Source: SHXO01 sp964523885 (GTDB lineage: Bacteria; Pseudomonadota; Gammaproteobacteria; Burkholderiales; SHXO01). From it: a DNA stretch of 64,000 nucleotides. The stretch lies in contig CAZFYX010000103.1 in the NCBI GenBank assembly GCA_964523885.1, positions 1-64,000 on the forward strand, written 5' to 3'. The number at the start of each line of letters is the position of its first letter. Within the stretch, counting starts at the first letter, position 1. A program made the translations under genes and the position numbers. Positions 26,101 through 32,970 of this stretch are shown here, piece after piece. The notes under the pieces were generated by a model. The model searched no databases. It saw only the letters and a list, made by a program, of their open reading frames with translations, and was not told the origin of the DNA.

Positions 26101-26190
26101 ATGGCCTGCCTGCCGGAACCTGGCGGCAAGCGGCGCGTCACCCGCGTCAACCAACCGGCCCCCGCGCTGGAGCTGCCCGAGCCGGGTTGA
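23113..26190 (+). CDS. Bifunctional penicillin-binding protein (GT51 transglycosylase + transpeptidase), unusually long
   Basis: A 1025-residue membrane-anchored protein: a basic N-terminus, one hydrophobic segment at about 27-45, then a GT51-like domain with catalytic-type Glu at E172 (LLYIENRELLD) and the PGGSTLATQMEKYRHSPGGRT motif. The transpeptidase module has SxxK at S501-K504 (STAK), SxN at S607 (NSINLPFVR) and K920-TG (GKTGTGDNR). The spacing between SxN and KTG (about 310 residues) is far larger than in usual class A PBPs, implying an inserted domain. It polymerises and cross-links peptidoglycan in the periplasm. No Shine-Dalgarno is evident at 23113. Confidence 0.88.
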   Translation: MSTQPLCRLVMPSARAGRRAARRRVAVGAVIMAGALGALAWWEMETSTLQARSFSWLAQALRYDLQPGAGEPLALAAAGPFDQRLGYSRIASFSRRLSDASFEVEAQARPSDSMRRAAGFGLYPIYREKTQAGLALLGCDGSVISSFRFPRHAYPRFEAVPPVLVRSLLYIENRELLDPRYPQRNPAVEWDRLGHAALLQAFRALVPGRPPGGSTLATQMEKYRHSPGGRTQSMTEKVQQMASASLRAYLHGDQTLAARQQIVVDYLNTMPLSATIGMGEVFGLGDGMWAWYGTEFARMNAVLSASPRGSTQLLEQAQVYRQALSLLVAQRRPSGLLNDERERLADLTDSYLRLLANEGIIPPALRDAALRVRALPAGMPGGLAGDGEGKLSTTLRTRLAGLLGTAGLYELDRLDLAVETPLLGPLQARVAATLKRLTDPDAARGLGLYEARLLQRGDPAGVTYSMILMERSEHGNLVRVQADSSDEPFDVNEQAKLDLGSTAKLRTLVTYLELVAEMHERYAHLSREARGWVRATRADRLTQWAVDHLDAAADRSLVAMLDAALERTYSASPWELFYTGGGLHRFSNFDPRDDRRTVTLREALRNSINLPFVRLMRDIVQHLMTGVPQSAAQFDQAERMQYLGRFADAEGRTFLRRFYAKYAGLPPGAALDALARSVPRSPARLAVAFRSAAPDAQVAALDAFLARHLPPGTHRDAASLYRRFAPERHSLSDRGYLARVHPLELWTVAFLQQHPRADLAELLAASREARLSAYEWLFRTRHASAQDARIYSMREADAFRRLHERWRRLGYPFDALVPSYATALGSSADRPAALAELMGILVNDGLRLRAVRIEALHFAAGTPFETRFVPHPGPAERVLDPQVARVVRAALEDVVAHGTAQRLGTTLTLADGMRLTFAGKTGTGDNRFETYAPNGTLVRSRAVSRAATFAFMIGERYFGTVTAYVMGEQADRYAFTSALPVQVLKVLSPLLAQHLGMACLPEPGGKRRVTRVNQPAPALELPEPG

Positions 26191-26201
26191 GCCGATGCGC
26201 C

Positions 26202-26903
26202 TCAGCCGCCGCCGCGGACCAGCTGCAGGAACTCCTTGCGCGACTCGGGGTTGCGCAGGAACACCCCGCGCATGACGCTGTTCATCATGCGCGACTCGTC
26301 CTTCACGCCGCGCCAGTGCATGCAGAAGTGGTCGGCGTCGAGCACTACCGCGAGGCCGTCCGGGCGCAGCCGCGCCTCGATCAGGTCGGCCAGCTGCACA
26401 ATGGCTTCCTCCTGGATCTGCGGCCGGCTCATGATCCAGTCGGCCAGGCGCGCGTACTTCGACAATCCCACCAGGTTGGATGCCTCGCTCGGCAGCACGC
26501 CGATCCACAGCTTGCCGAGGATCGGCACGAGGTGGTGCGAGCAGGCGCTGCGCACGGTGATCGGGCCCACGATCATGAGCTCGTTGAGCCGCTCCGCGTT
26601 GGGAAACTCCGTCACCCGCGGCATCGGGTAGTAGCGGCCCTTGAACACCTCGTGCAGGAACATTCGCGCGACGCGCCTGGCGGTGCCCTGGGTGTTGTGG
26701 TCGCCCTGCGTGTCGATGACGAGACTCTCGAGCAGGCCCTGGATCCTCTGCGCCACCTCGTCCTCGAGGGCGCCGAGCTCCTGCTCGCCGTCGATGAACG
26801 CGGCGATGTTGTCGTTGGCGTGGAACCGGTGGCCTGCGGCGCGGAGGCGCGCCCGGATGCGTTCGGACATCGAGGTCTGCGCGGACGGCTCGGGATCGTT
26901 CAT
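26202..26903 (-). CDS. folE: GTP cyclohydrolase I
   Basis: 233 residues from the ATG at 26901-26903. FolE converts GTP to 7,8-dihydroneopterin triphosphate, the first step of folate (and queuosine or pterin) biosynthesis. Zinc ligands are visible: C121 and H124 in SACSHHLVPI and C194 in DHFCMHWRGVKD. The QGDHNTQGTARRVARMF and GLSKYARLADW segments are family landmarks. The usual CEHH is CSHH here. An N-terminal extension of about 35 residues precedes the core. It converges with the PBP gene 11 bp away. Confidence 0.94.
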   Translation of the reverse strand: MNDPEPSAQTSMSERIRARLRAAGHRFHANDNIAAFIDGEQELGALEDEVAQRIQGLLESLVIDTQGDHNTQGTARRVARMFLHEVFKGRYYPMPRVTEFPNAERLNELMIVGPITVRSACSHHLVPILGKLWIGVLPSEASNLVGLSKYARLADWIMSRPQIQEEAIVQLADLIEARLRPDGLAVVLDADHFCMHWRGVKDESRMMNSVMRGVFLRNPESRKEFLQLVRGGG

Positions 26904-27324
26904 GACGTGCTCCGGGAAAGCCAGGGGCGAGCCCGCACTATAGGACCTGCACGGCGATCGTGCCGAGGCCAGCGTTGCCCACGGCGGAACGACACCATTC
27001 CGGCGCGCGCGCAGACCGCTGTCATCACTGTCGCCTGCGCAGTCCCTTTGCAGTTCTTGCAGCCGGTCCCGGCCTTGCGCGCTGGAAGGTGGACACCAGC
27101 GTGCAGAACTTACCCGACGCCTCGGGGTGCCGCGGTCGGCCGCGCCGCAGGCGTGCAGCGCGCCGGTGCCGGGATTCACCAGCGCGGCAGGTGGTGTTTG
27201 GGCGCAACCGGACTGGGCGTGGTGCTTGCCCCCGCACGCTTGCCAGCAGTCCCCGCGGCGGGAGCGGACGTTGCTGGCGATGGGTGCGTTGGGTGCGTTC
27301 TTTCCGGCTGTTGCACAGGAGGCG
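26904..27324. other. Intergenic region (421 bp) between divergent folE and the 78-residue protein gene
   Basis: No gene is supported here. An upstream in-frame ATG at 27280 would add a short hydrophobic, signal-like extension (MGALGAFFPAVAQEA) to the next gene, but the AGGAGG immediately before 27325 argues against it. No clear promoter or structured element was identified. Confidence 0.4.
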
Positions 27325-27561
27325 ATGGTGAAGACACTGCGTATACTGGATTCTTCGGGCGATCGTGTGATCGAGTTCGACGAGAGCGAGGCGTCGACCG
27401 CGGCGCGGCGCGAGGCCAAGGCGCTGTTCGAGCGCATGCTGGCCTCCGGTTCGGTGGCGTTCAAGGTCAACCGCGGAGAAGGGCGGTCGGACGAGAAGAT
27501 CAACGACTTCTCGGCCCTGGAAGACGAGACCGTCGTCGTGCCCCGCGTGGTCGGGGGCTGA
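27325..27561 (+). CDS. Small conserved protein of unknown function, first of a gene pair (78 aa)
   Basis: The ATG at 27325 has a perfect AGGAGG 6-8 bases upstream. The protein (MVKTLRILDSSGDRVIEFDE ... VVVPRVVGG) is small, acidic and soluble. Its opening strand pattern (TLRILDxSGDxVIEFD) and VVVPRVxGG end resemble a widely spread small hypothetical family found beside a second family like the downstream gene (recalled, not searched). Function unknown. Confidence 0.7.
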   Translation: MVKTLRILDSSGDRVIEFDESEASTAARREAKALFERMLASGSVAFKVNRGEGRSDEKINDFSALEDETVVVPRVVGG

Positions 27562-27649
27562 AGCGGCCCGCAAAAGCCGGCAGGACGCCATTGCACCGCA
27601 ACCGGCAGGCGCCCGCAGCCGGGCGCGGTGCCTTGCTCCGGGGTAACCT

Positions 27650-28174
27650 ATGCTGCGCATGATGGCGCGCATGTGGCGCGCACTGGTCGCGGATTCGCTC
27701 CCGCCGGGCGCGGAGCGGCCCGCTGCGGATGCGGCGCCGGATCCGCGCCGCGAGGCCTCCCTGGCCTCCAGCTGGATCGGCGATGCCGCGACCGCACGCT
27801 CGCGCACCTCCGAGACCCGCGCCCGCCGGCTGCTCACGCGGCTGCTGAGCGAGGGCCAGCTGCGTGAGCTGGAGAAGCACGGCTGCTTCACCGTGCAGGT
27901 GCCCGGGCGCGGCAAGTTCTGCATCCTGCCGCGCTCGACCTTCAACGTGATCCACCTGCAGACCGGCAACCTCTACTGCTGCACCACCGAGGCGTTCGTG
28001 CCGCTCTCCGACCTGATGCTCGCGCAGAAGCTGCTGCTGGAGAACGATCCGGACCGGTTCTTCGCCGCGGCCAACTGCCGTCCCGAGACCTTCGCCGGCC
28101 CGCAGGAGCAGCAGCTGCGCCGGGTGCTGAGCGACGGCTATCGCGAGGAAGCGCCAGCGCGGTCGATATGGTGA
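27650..28174 (+). CDS. Conserved protein of unknown function, second of the pair (174 aa)
   Basis: It starts at 27650 (alternatives at 27662 and 27671) with weak Shine-Dalgarno. After a variable basic N-terminus, the region from about 58 reads RRLLTRLLSEGQLRELEKHGCFTVQVPGRGKFCILPR, followed by a second strand set with NVIHLQTGNLYCC and DLMLAQKLLLEND. This matches a recurrent small uncharacterised family whose members often read LSxEQ...YxxxGxFxVxG. It lies 88 bp after its partner. Its TGA is followed immediately by a 35-bp inverted repeat. Confidence 0.65.
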   Translation: MLRMMARMWRALVADSLPPGAERPAADAAPDPRREASLASSWIGDAATARSRTSETRARRLLTRLLSEGQLRELEKHGCFTVQVPGRGKFCILPRSTFNVIHLQTGNLYCCTTEAFVPLSDLMLAQKLLLENDPDRFFAAANCRPETFAGPQEQQLRRVLSDGYREEAPARSIW

Positions 28175-28285
28175 CTTCAGGCTCCAGGCCCTGGGCTCTA
28201 GACGCCAGACTCCAGGGATGTGGTGGCGGCGCAGTGCGCCGCGCCTTGCCTCTGGCGTCTAGAGCCCAGGGCCTGGAGCCTGAAG
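28175..28285. repeat. 35-bp perfect inverted repeat between convergent genes
   Basis: The left arm (28175-28209, beginning CTTCAGGCTCCAGGCCCTGG) and the right arm (28251-28285) are exact reverse complements over 35 bp, separated by 41 bp. The arms are made of short CTCCAG/CTCTAG/GCCAGA-like modules. The element fills the gap between the TGA at 28174 and the stop of tonB at 28287. It could be a bidirectional terminator, a REP/MITE-like repeat, or a recombination product; no T-run is present. Confidence 0.85.
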
Positions 28286-28286
28286 C

Positions 28287-28994
28287 TTATGGATCGATCT
28301 TGAAGATGATCACCTGGTCCGCCTTGTAGCTCGTGCCGTCGCGCTTGAACTTGTACTGACGCACCGCCTCCTGCACCGCGGCGTCGAACACTCCGGGCGG
28401 CTCTGACAGCAGCGTCTCCACGCCGGTCACATTGCCCTCGCCGTCCACCGTCAGGCGCACGCGCACGCGGCCTTCGATGTGCTGCGCTTCCGCTTCCGGC
28501 GGATACTTCGGCCGCACCTTGCGCACCGGCTTCACATCCTGGAACACCGACGGCAGCGGCGGCGCTTCTTCCTCCTCCTTCGGCGGCTCGGGCTCGGGAG
28601 GCGGCTCCTCCTCCTTCGGTTTGGGTTTCGGCTTGGGCTTGGGCTCGGGCTTGGGCAGCTGGATCTTCGCGTTGGGATCGACCGGCGGTGGTTCCACGGC
28701 CACCTGCTCGACCTTCTTCTCCGGGACCGGCTTGCGCTTCTCCGGCGGCGGGGGCGGCGGCGGCTCCGGCCGCGGCTCCAGGCGCACGTTCATCACCGGC
28801 GTGGGCGGGGGCTCGGTCAGGCCGAGGAACGACCAGTCCACGCCGAACACGAGGAACGGGACCAGCAGCTCGAGCACGGCGGCGATCAGCGCCGCCTTCC
28901 AGAGCGGCAGGCCCTGGTCCTCGAGCTGGTCGAGCCTGGCCCACAGGGGTCCGCCGGGACGGGTACCCGGTTCGGACTTCGGGTCCGGGATCAT
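28287..28994 (-). CDS. tonB: TonB-family energy transducer
   Basis: 235 residues. A short cytoplasmic segment is followed by a single hydrophobic helix (about 33-58, AALIAAVLELLVPFLVFGVDW), a very Pro/Glu/Lys-rich linker (about 60-145, with PKPKPKPK runs) that spans the periplasm, and the C-terminal TonB domain (RPKYPPEAEAQHIEGRVRVR ... VRQYKFKRDG). It transmits proton-motive force from ExbB/ExbD to an outer-membrane receptor. Its start overlaps the exbD stop (ATGA-type, 28991-28994). No TonB-dependent receptor gene lies in the window. Confidence 0.9.
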   Translation of the reverse strand: MIPDPKSEPGTRPGGPLWARLDQLEDQGLPLWKAALIAAVLELLVPFLVFGVDWSFLGLTEPPPTPVMNVRLEPRPEPPPPPPPEKRKPVPEKKVEQVAVEPPPVDPNAKIQLPKPEPKPKPKPKPKEEEPPPEPEPPKEEEEAPPLPSVFQDVKPVRKVRPKYPPEAEAQHIEGRVRVRLTVDGEGNVTGVETLLSEPPGVFDAAVQEAVRQYKFKRDGTSYKADQVIIFKIDP

Positions 28995-29422
28995 TTCTTC
29001 GCGTTGTGCGCCGGCGTCTCCGCCTTCGCAGCCAGGCCCACCGAGGTGATGCCGGCGCCGCGCACCGCGTCCATCACCGTCAGCAGCGTCTGCAGTGAGG
29101 CGTCCTTGTCCCCGGCCAGCACCACGTCCACCGGCTTGGCCTGCTTGAGCTCGGTGAGCTTCTGCTTGAGCTCGTCCATCGTCACCGGCTTGCCGTCGAC
29201 GACGGTCTCCCCGGCCTTGGTGACGCCCACGGTGATGGTCGAGGTCTTGAGCTGCTGCGTGGTGGCAGAGCCGGGCAGCTCCATCGCCACCCCGGTGCCG
29301 GCGATCATGCGCAGCGTGATGATCACGAAGAACACCAGCAGGAACATCATGATGTCGATCATCGGGATGACTTCCACCCGCGGCTTGGTGACATCGAAGT
29401 AGCTGCTGCGGCCCGTGCGCAT
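28991..29422 (-). CDS. exbD: ExbD/TolR biopolymer transport protein
   Basis: 143 residues from the ATG at 29420-29422. A short cytoplasmic N-terminus is followed by the single transmembrane helix with the proton-carrying Asp: EVIPMIDIMMFLLVFFVI (D23). The periplasmic domain (PVDVVLAGDKDASLQTLLTVMDAVRGAG) is the ExbD peptide-binding fold. It forms the proton channel with ExbB. It overlaps the exbB stop (TGATG), showing tight translational coupling. Confidence 0.93.
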   Translation of the reverse strand: MRTGRSSYFDVTKPRVEVIPMIDIMMFLLVFFVIITLRMIAGTGVAMELPGSATTQQLKTSTITVGVTKAGETVVDGKPVTMDELKQKLTELKQAKPVDVVLAGDKDASLQTLLTVMDAVRGAGITSVGLAAKAETPAHNAKK

Positions 29423-30120
29423 CAGGCTCTCCGGCCTGCGCTGATCGGGGTCACCTTGCCGTCCTGCGCCTCGCGCACCGGCATGCCGTGGTGGGCGGAG
29501 CCGCCGCCGTGCAGGCGGTTGATCACCATCACCTTGAGCTGCTCCATCTGGTGCAGCGCGAGGCGCCCGCGCGTGTTGAAGTAGTTGAGGAAGGACACCG
29601 CGAAGATCGCGATGAGCAGGCCGAAGCCGGTGGCGACCAGCGCCTCGGCAATGCCGCCGGTGACCATCTGCGCGGCCGCGCCGCCGGCGCCGGTGGTGCC
29701 CAGGATCCCGAAGGCGTGGACCATGCCGATAATGGTGCCGAGCAGCCCCATCAGCGGCGCCAGCGTGACCGCGCTGTCGAGCACCCACACGTGCTTGTCG
29801 ATCTTGGGCATCTGCCACATGATCGACTCGTCGATGTGGCGCTCCATCGTCTCGGCGTCCTGTCCGCGCGAGGCCAGCGCCGAGGAGATGATCGAGCGCT
29901 GCATCGAGCCCTCGTAGTGCGCGGCCAGCTGCTCGAGCTTGTCCACGTTCTGGTACTCGACCAGCTGCAGGTCGTGCTCCATCGCCAGGCCGGACTTGAG
30001 CACCCGGTGGTAGAAGTACAGCCGCTCCACGATCACGGCCAGCGTGATCAGCAGCAGCAGGCCCATCAGCGGCAGCAGGCCGCCGGACTGGGAGCTCAGC
30101 TCAATCAACTTCTGCATCAT
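29422..30120 (-). CDS. exbB: MotA/TolQ/ExbB proton channel subunit
   Basis: 232 residues with three transmembrane helices: about 17-36 (LLPLMGLLLLITLAVIVERL), about 125-150 (SAVTLAPLMGLLGTIIGMVHAF, the conserved MGLLGTIxGM motif) and about 165-190. It forms the pentameric ring around ExbD that energises TonB. Start at 30118-30120 (an ATG repeat). Only one base separates its start from the stop of the upstream periplasmic binding protein. Confidence 0.93.
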   Translation of the reverse strand: MMQKLIELSSQSGGLLPLMGLLLLITLAVIVERLYFYHRVLKSGLAMEHDLQLVEYQNVDKLEQLAAHYEGSMQRSIISSALASRGQDAETMERHIDESIMWQMPKIDKHVWVLDSAVTLAPLMGLLGTIIGMVHAFGILGTTGAGGAAAQMVTGGIAEALVATGFGLLIAIFAVSFLNYFNTRGRLALHQMEQLKVMVINRLHGGGSAHHGMPVREAQDGKVTPISAGRRA

Positions 30121-30121
30121 G

Positions 30122-31159
30122 CTATTCCTCCTCCTCTTCCCTCTTCGGTACCGGCGGATAGTAGGGCACGCCGTAGCGCTCGACGATGCGCTTGATCTCC
30201 CCGCTCTTGGTCATCTCCGCAAACGCCTCGTCGATGAACTGCTTGAGCTCGGCCTCCTTCGCCTTGATCACCCAGACGCTGTTCCAGCGCACCTCCGGCG
30301 GCGGCACGTAGCCCTTCACCATGGTGAACTCGGCTTCCGGGTGCTCCAGCCGCGCCTGCGAGATCGCGCCGGACCACAGCATCGCGGCGTTGACCTCGCC
30401 GCGGACGAGCGCATCGATGACCTGGTAGTTCTGGAAGAACGTGGCGTAGGGGATGCCGTTGGCCTGCGCGTACTCGCTCATCGGCGAGTACGCCGGGACC
30501 CCGACCTTGATGTTCTGCGCCTTGGCGTCGGCCAGCGTCTTGAGCCCCTTCGCCGGCCCCTGCGTCACCAGGACGAAGCCGGTGCTCATGAACGGCGCGG
30601 TGAACACCAGCTTGTTGGGCTCCATGTGGTGGTCGTCGCCGCTCTCGGTCAGGCCGAGCACGATGTCGCAGACGCCCTTGTTGATCGAGCGGCTGTAGGC
30701 GCCGCCCGGGGCGCCCGGCCCGAAGCGCGTCACCATGTTGACCCAGGACATGTCGACTTCCCAGCCGTGCTTCTTCGCGATGTTCTGCAGCAGCTCGATC
30801 TCGAGGCCCGCGGGCTCGTTCCTGCGTGCGGTGCGGGAGAACGGCCAGTACCAGCCGTCGGCGCAGGCGAGGATGCGCTTCATCCCCTTGATCCGCGTCA
30901 TCGCGTCGACGTCCTTGAGCTCGTCGGGGATGGCCGTAGGGGGAAAGTCGCGGTAGCCGGACTGGTAGACCTGGTCGCTCAGGGGATCGAACACCTCGGG
31001 CTTGGTGTAGCCGATCTTCGGCCGCCGGTTCTTGCCGTAGACGAATTCGGGCTGCAGCTCGAAGACTTCCTGGGCGATCGCGCGCATGGGCGCAATGGCG
31101 GGAGCGGCGAGGGCGGCGGCGGTCAACAGCACGGCCGCGCGGTGGAGGAACACGCGCAT
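30122..31159 (-). CDS. Periplasmic solute-binding protein (SBP family 3-like) in the TonB operon
   Basis: 345 residues from the ATG at 31157-31159 with a cleavable signal peptide (AVLLTAAALAAPAIAPMRAIAQ). The two-lobed binding-protein pattern is present: ILACADGWYWPFSR and GLEIELLQNIAKKHGWEVDM, CDIVLGLTESGDDHH, FVLVTQGPAKGLKTLADAKAQ, and a second half with ARGEVNAAMLW-like hinge. It recalls amino acid-binding proteins and also the quinoprotein-associated MxaJ/XoxJ type (CAD...PFS motif). A highly acidic C-terminal tail (KREEEEE) is unusual. No ABC permease/ATPase gene is adjacent; instead it is followed by exbB, exbD and tonB. Confidence 0.8.
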   Translation of the reverse strand: MRVFLHRAAVLLTAAALAAPAIAPMRAIAQEVFELQPEFVYGKNRRPKIGYTKPEVFDPLSDQVYQSGYRDFPPTAIPDELKDVDAMTRIKGMKRILACADGWYWPFSRTARRNEPAGLEIELLQNIAKKHGWEVDMSWVNMVTRFGPGAPGGAYSRSINKGVCDIVLGLTESGDDHHMEPNKLVFTAPFMSTGFVLVTQGPAKGLKTLADAKAQNIKVGVPAYSPMSEYAQANGIPYATFFQNYQVIDALVRGEVNAAMLWSGAISQARLEHPEAEFTMVKGYVPPPEVRWNSVWVIKAKEAELKQFIDEAFAEMTKSGEIKRIVERYGVPYYPPVPKREEEEE

Positions 31160-31426
31160 TTCGGTCGGATGTCCGGGTCGGGGCGTCGTGCGGGCCGGAG
31201 CGCCTCGCAGCGGCAGGGCCGCCTGGCGCCTGGCTTGCAAAGGCGCTCGAGGCCACCTGCAGAACGCGACGGTCGACCGCACGCAGGCGGCGGACCGGGG
31301 GCAATCGTAGCTCAAATCGCCGTGCTCCGGTGCCGGCGGCGACTGCGCCGGGCTTGCGCAAGATCAAGGACCGCCCGGCCGCGGCTTGCGATAGTGCCAG
31401 CCGACCGGATCCGGACAAGGAGTTCC

Positions 31427-32323
31427 ATGCCAACCGTCTTCGCCCGCCTGCGCCGCGGCCTCCTGCCGCTGTTGTGCTGCGCCATGCTGCAGTCGCCCGC
31501 CGCACATGCCGTGACACCCCAGGAATTCGCTGCCCTAGACCCGGAGGATGCCCTGCGTCTGCCGGTGCTCGAGACGCTGCAGGTGTTCGGCTGGCGGCGC
31601 GACGAGTTCATCTTCGTGCTGGAGAACGCGCTCATCGACCTGCGCTATCTCTATCGCCAGCCCACCGGCCAGCCCTCTCGGGCGCTGACCGCAGCGATCC
31701 GCACGTTCCAGCGCGAAGCCGGCTATCCCGCCACCGGCGTGCTGCACGTGGGCGAGTTCATGTCGCTGATCCAGCGCGGCAACGAGTTCTGGCAGGCGCC
31801 CATCTTCCCGGGTCCGGTGCAGTACTCGGAGACCGAGCAGAGCGTCGCGATCGAAGGCACCTGGGTGCGGCAGGGCGGCACGGAGCCCGATCCGATCCAG
31901 TCGAGCAGCATCCGCTGCAGTCGCGCGGCCGGGGTCTGCAGCGCGGTCACCGCCAAGGTGATGATGTCCGAGGGTGACTCGCAGTGGTTCCACGCTTCGG
32001 CGATCGACCTGGCCCTGCACGCGCGCGAGTGGACGGTCACGCAGTGGACGGCCGAGCGCGTCGAGGCCGAGGACCGCTCCAGCCTGTGCGTGGTGCAGCA
32101 CCTGCTGATCGATCGCGCGAAGCAGGGCGCGGTGCTGAAGAGCGAGCCGCAGGCCGACGAGCGCTGCAGGAGCGCGGCACCTGCTCCGCTCGAGTACCGG
32201 CTGGAGGGCGGATATGAAGTCGCCGCGCGCTACTGGGAGCGGCGCCTCAAGGGCGCGCAGACGCTGCGCAGCAAGGCGTTCCAGCAGCAGGTCGACAGAC
32301 TGTCGAAGAAGCCGCGGAAGTGA
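31427..32323 (+). CDS. Exported protein with peptidoglycan-binding-like domain
   Basis: 298 residues, ATG at 31427 with AAGGAG 4 bases upstream. A signal peptide (GLLPLLCCAMLQSPAAHA) is followed by a region (about 60-115) reading ALIDLRYLYRQPTGQPSRALTAAIRTFQREAGYPATGVLHVGEFMSLIQRG, which fits a PG_binding_1-like three-helix module. The remainder includes Cys pairs (SSIRCSRAAGVCSA) and no recognised enzyme motif. It is divergent from the SBP-TonB operon (267 bp). Confidence 0.7.
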   Translation: MPTVFARLRRGLLPLLCCAMLQSPAAHAVTPQEFAALDPEDALRLPVLETLQVFGWRRDEFIFVLENALIDLRYLYRQPTGQPSRALTAAIRTFQREAGYPATGVLHVGEFMSLIQRGNEFWQAPIFPGPVQYSETEQSVAIEGTWVRQGGTEPDPIQSSSIRCSRAAGVCSAVTAKVMMSEGDSQWFHASAIDLALHAREWTVTQWTAERVEAEDRSSLCVVQHLLIDRAKQGAVLKSEPQADERCRSAAPAPLEYRLEGGYEVAARYWERRLKGAQTLRSKAFQQQVDRLSKKPRK

Positions 32324-32383
32324 TCCGTTCGCAGCCGTGACCGGCGCGTGGCCTCACAAGTCACGAATGACCGGTCGCGGATT

Positions 32384-32734
32384 TCAGTGCCGGATGCGCC
32401 GCTCGATCTGCTCGAGCAGCGTCTTGCGGTTCTTGTGCCTGCGCTCGTAGGCCTCGACCGCGCGCAGTTGCTGGTGTGAAAGACCTTCCAGGCGCCGCTT
32501 CAGCTGCGGCACCGTCAGGTGCTCGAAGCCTTCGATCGGCAGGCCCGAATCGAGCGACTGGCCCCTGCGCTCACGCTCCTTCGCCGCCCTGGTCTCGGCA
32601 TGGCGCGCGCGCTGCTTGTTGACGATGCGCGCCGCCACCTCTTCCTCGCGGCCTTCGTAGCGCCCTTCGCGCTCGAATTCCTCCTTCAACTCCTCGTACT
32701 CGCGCTCGCGCTTCGCGTTGGCTCCTCGTGGCAT
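32384..32734 (-). CDS. Basic/acidic helical protein, 'plasmid stabilization'-type family (116 aa)
   Basis: The ATG at 32732-32734 has GAGAAGG upstream. The protein is very charged: MPRGANAKREREYEELKEEFEREGRYEGREEEVAARIVNKQRARHAETR, then LPIEGFEHLTVPQLKRRLEGLSHQQLRAVEAYERRHKNRKTLLEQIER. This matches a common small helical family often labelled plasmid stabilization protein; its real role is unknown and it is chromosomal here. The C-terminal LTVPQLKRRLEGLS pattern is SAP/Rho-N-like. It converges with the exported-protein gene. Confidence 0.8.
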   Translation of the reverse strand: MPRGANAKREREYEELKEEFEREGRYEGREEEVAARIVNKQRARHAETRAAKERERRGQSLDSGLPIEGFEHLTVPQLKRRLEGLSHQQLRAVEAYERRHKNRKTLLEQIERRIRH

Positions 32735-32970
32735 GCGCCTTCTCCAGCTCGTGACATCGATGGGGTGCGGACCGAACCTGCCGGAAGGTGCACTTACGCC
32801 GGCCGCCTGGCCCGGCAAGGGGGTCGGCTGGCCAGCGGGGGTGCGCCCCTGCACGGACCGCCCGGTTCCCGCAACCGACGTTCCCGCCCTCGCGAAGCGC
32901 CGTCCCCGGCCGTGCCGGCCAGGGTGCTATGCTGCCCGGCGCCAACACAAAAGAACCGGGGGAGGAGAGC

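Noticed and set aside
27280..27324. Upstream ATG giving a signal-peptide-like extension to the 78-residue protein
   Set aside because: The AGGAGG directly before 27325 and the family-like opening at MVKTLRIL make the shorter start far more likely.
32384..32734. Toxin-antitoxin or true plasmid-stabilisation function
   Set aside because: The family label is inherited; no partner toxin or antitoxin is next to the gene, and the context is chromosomal.
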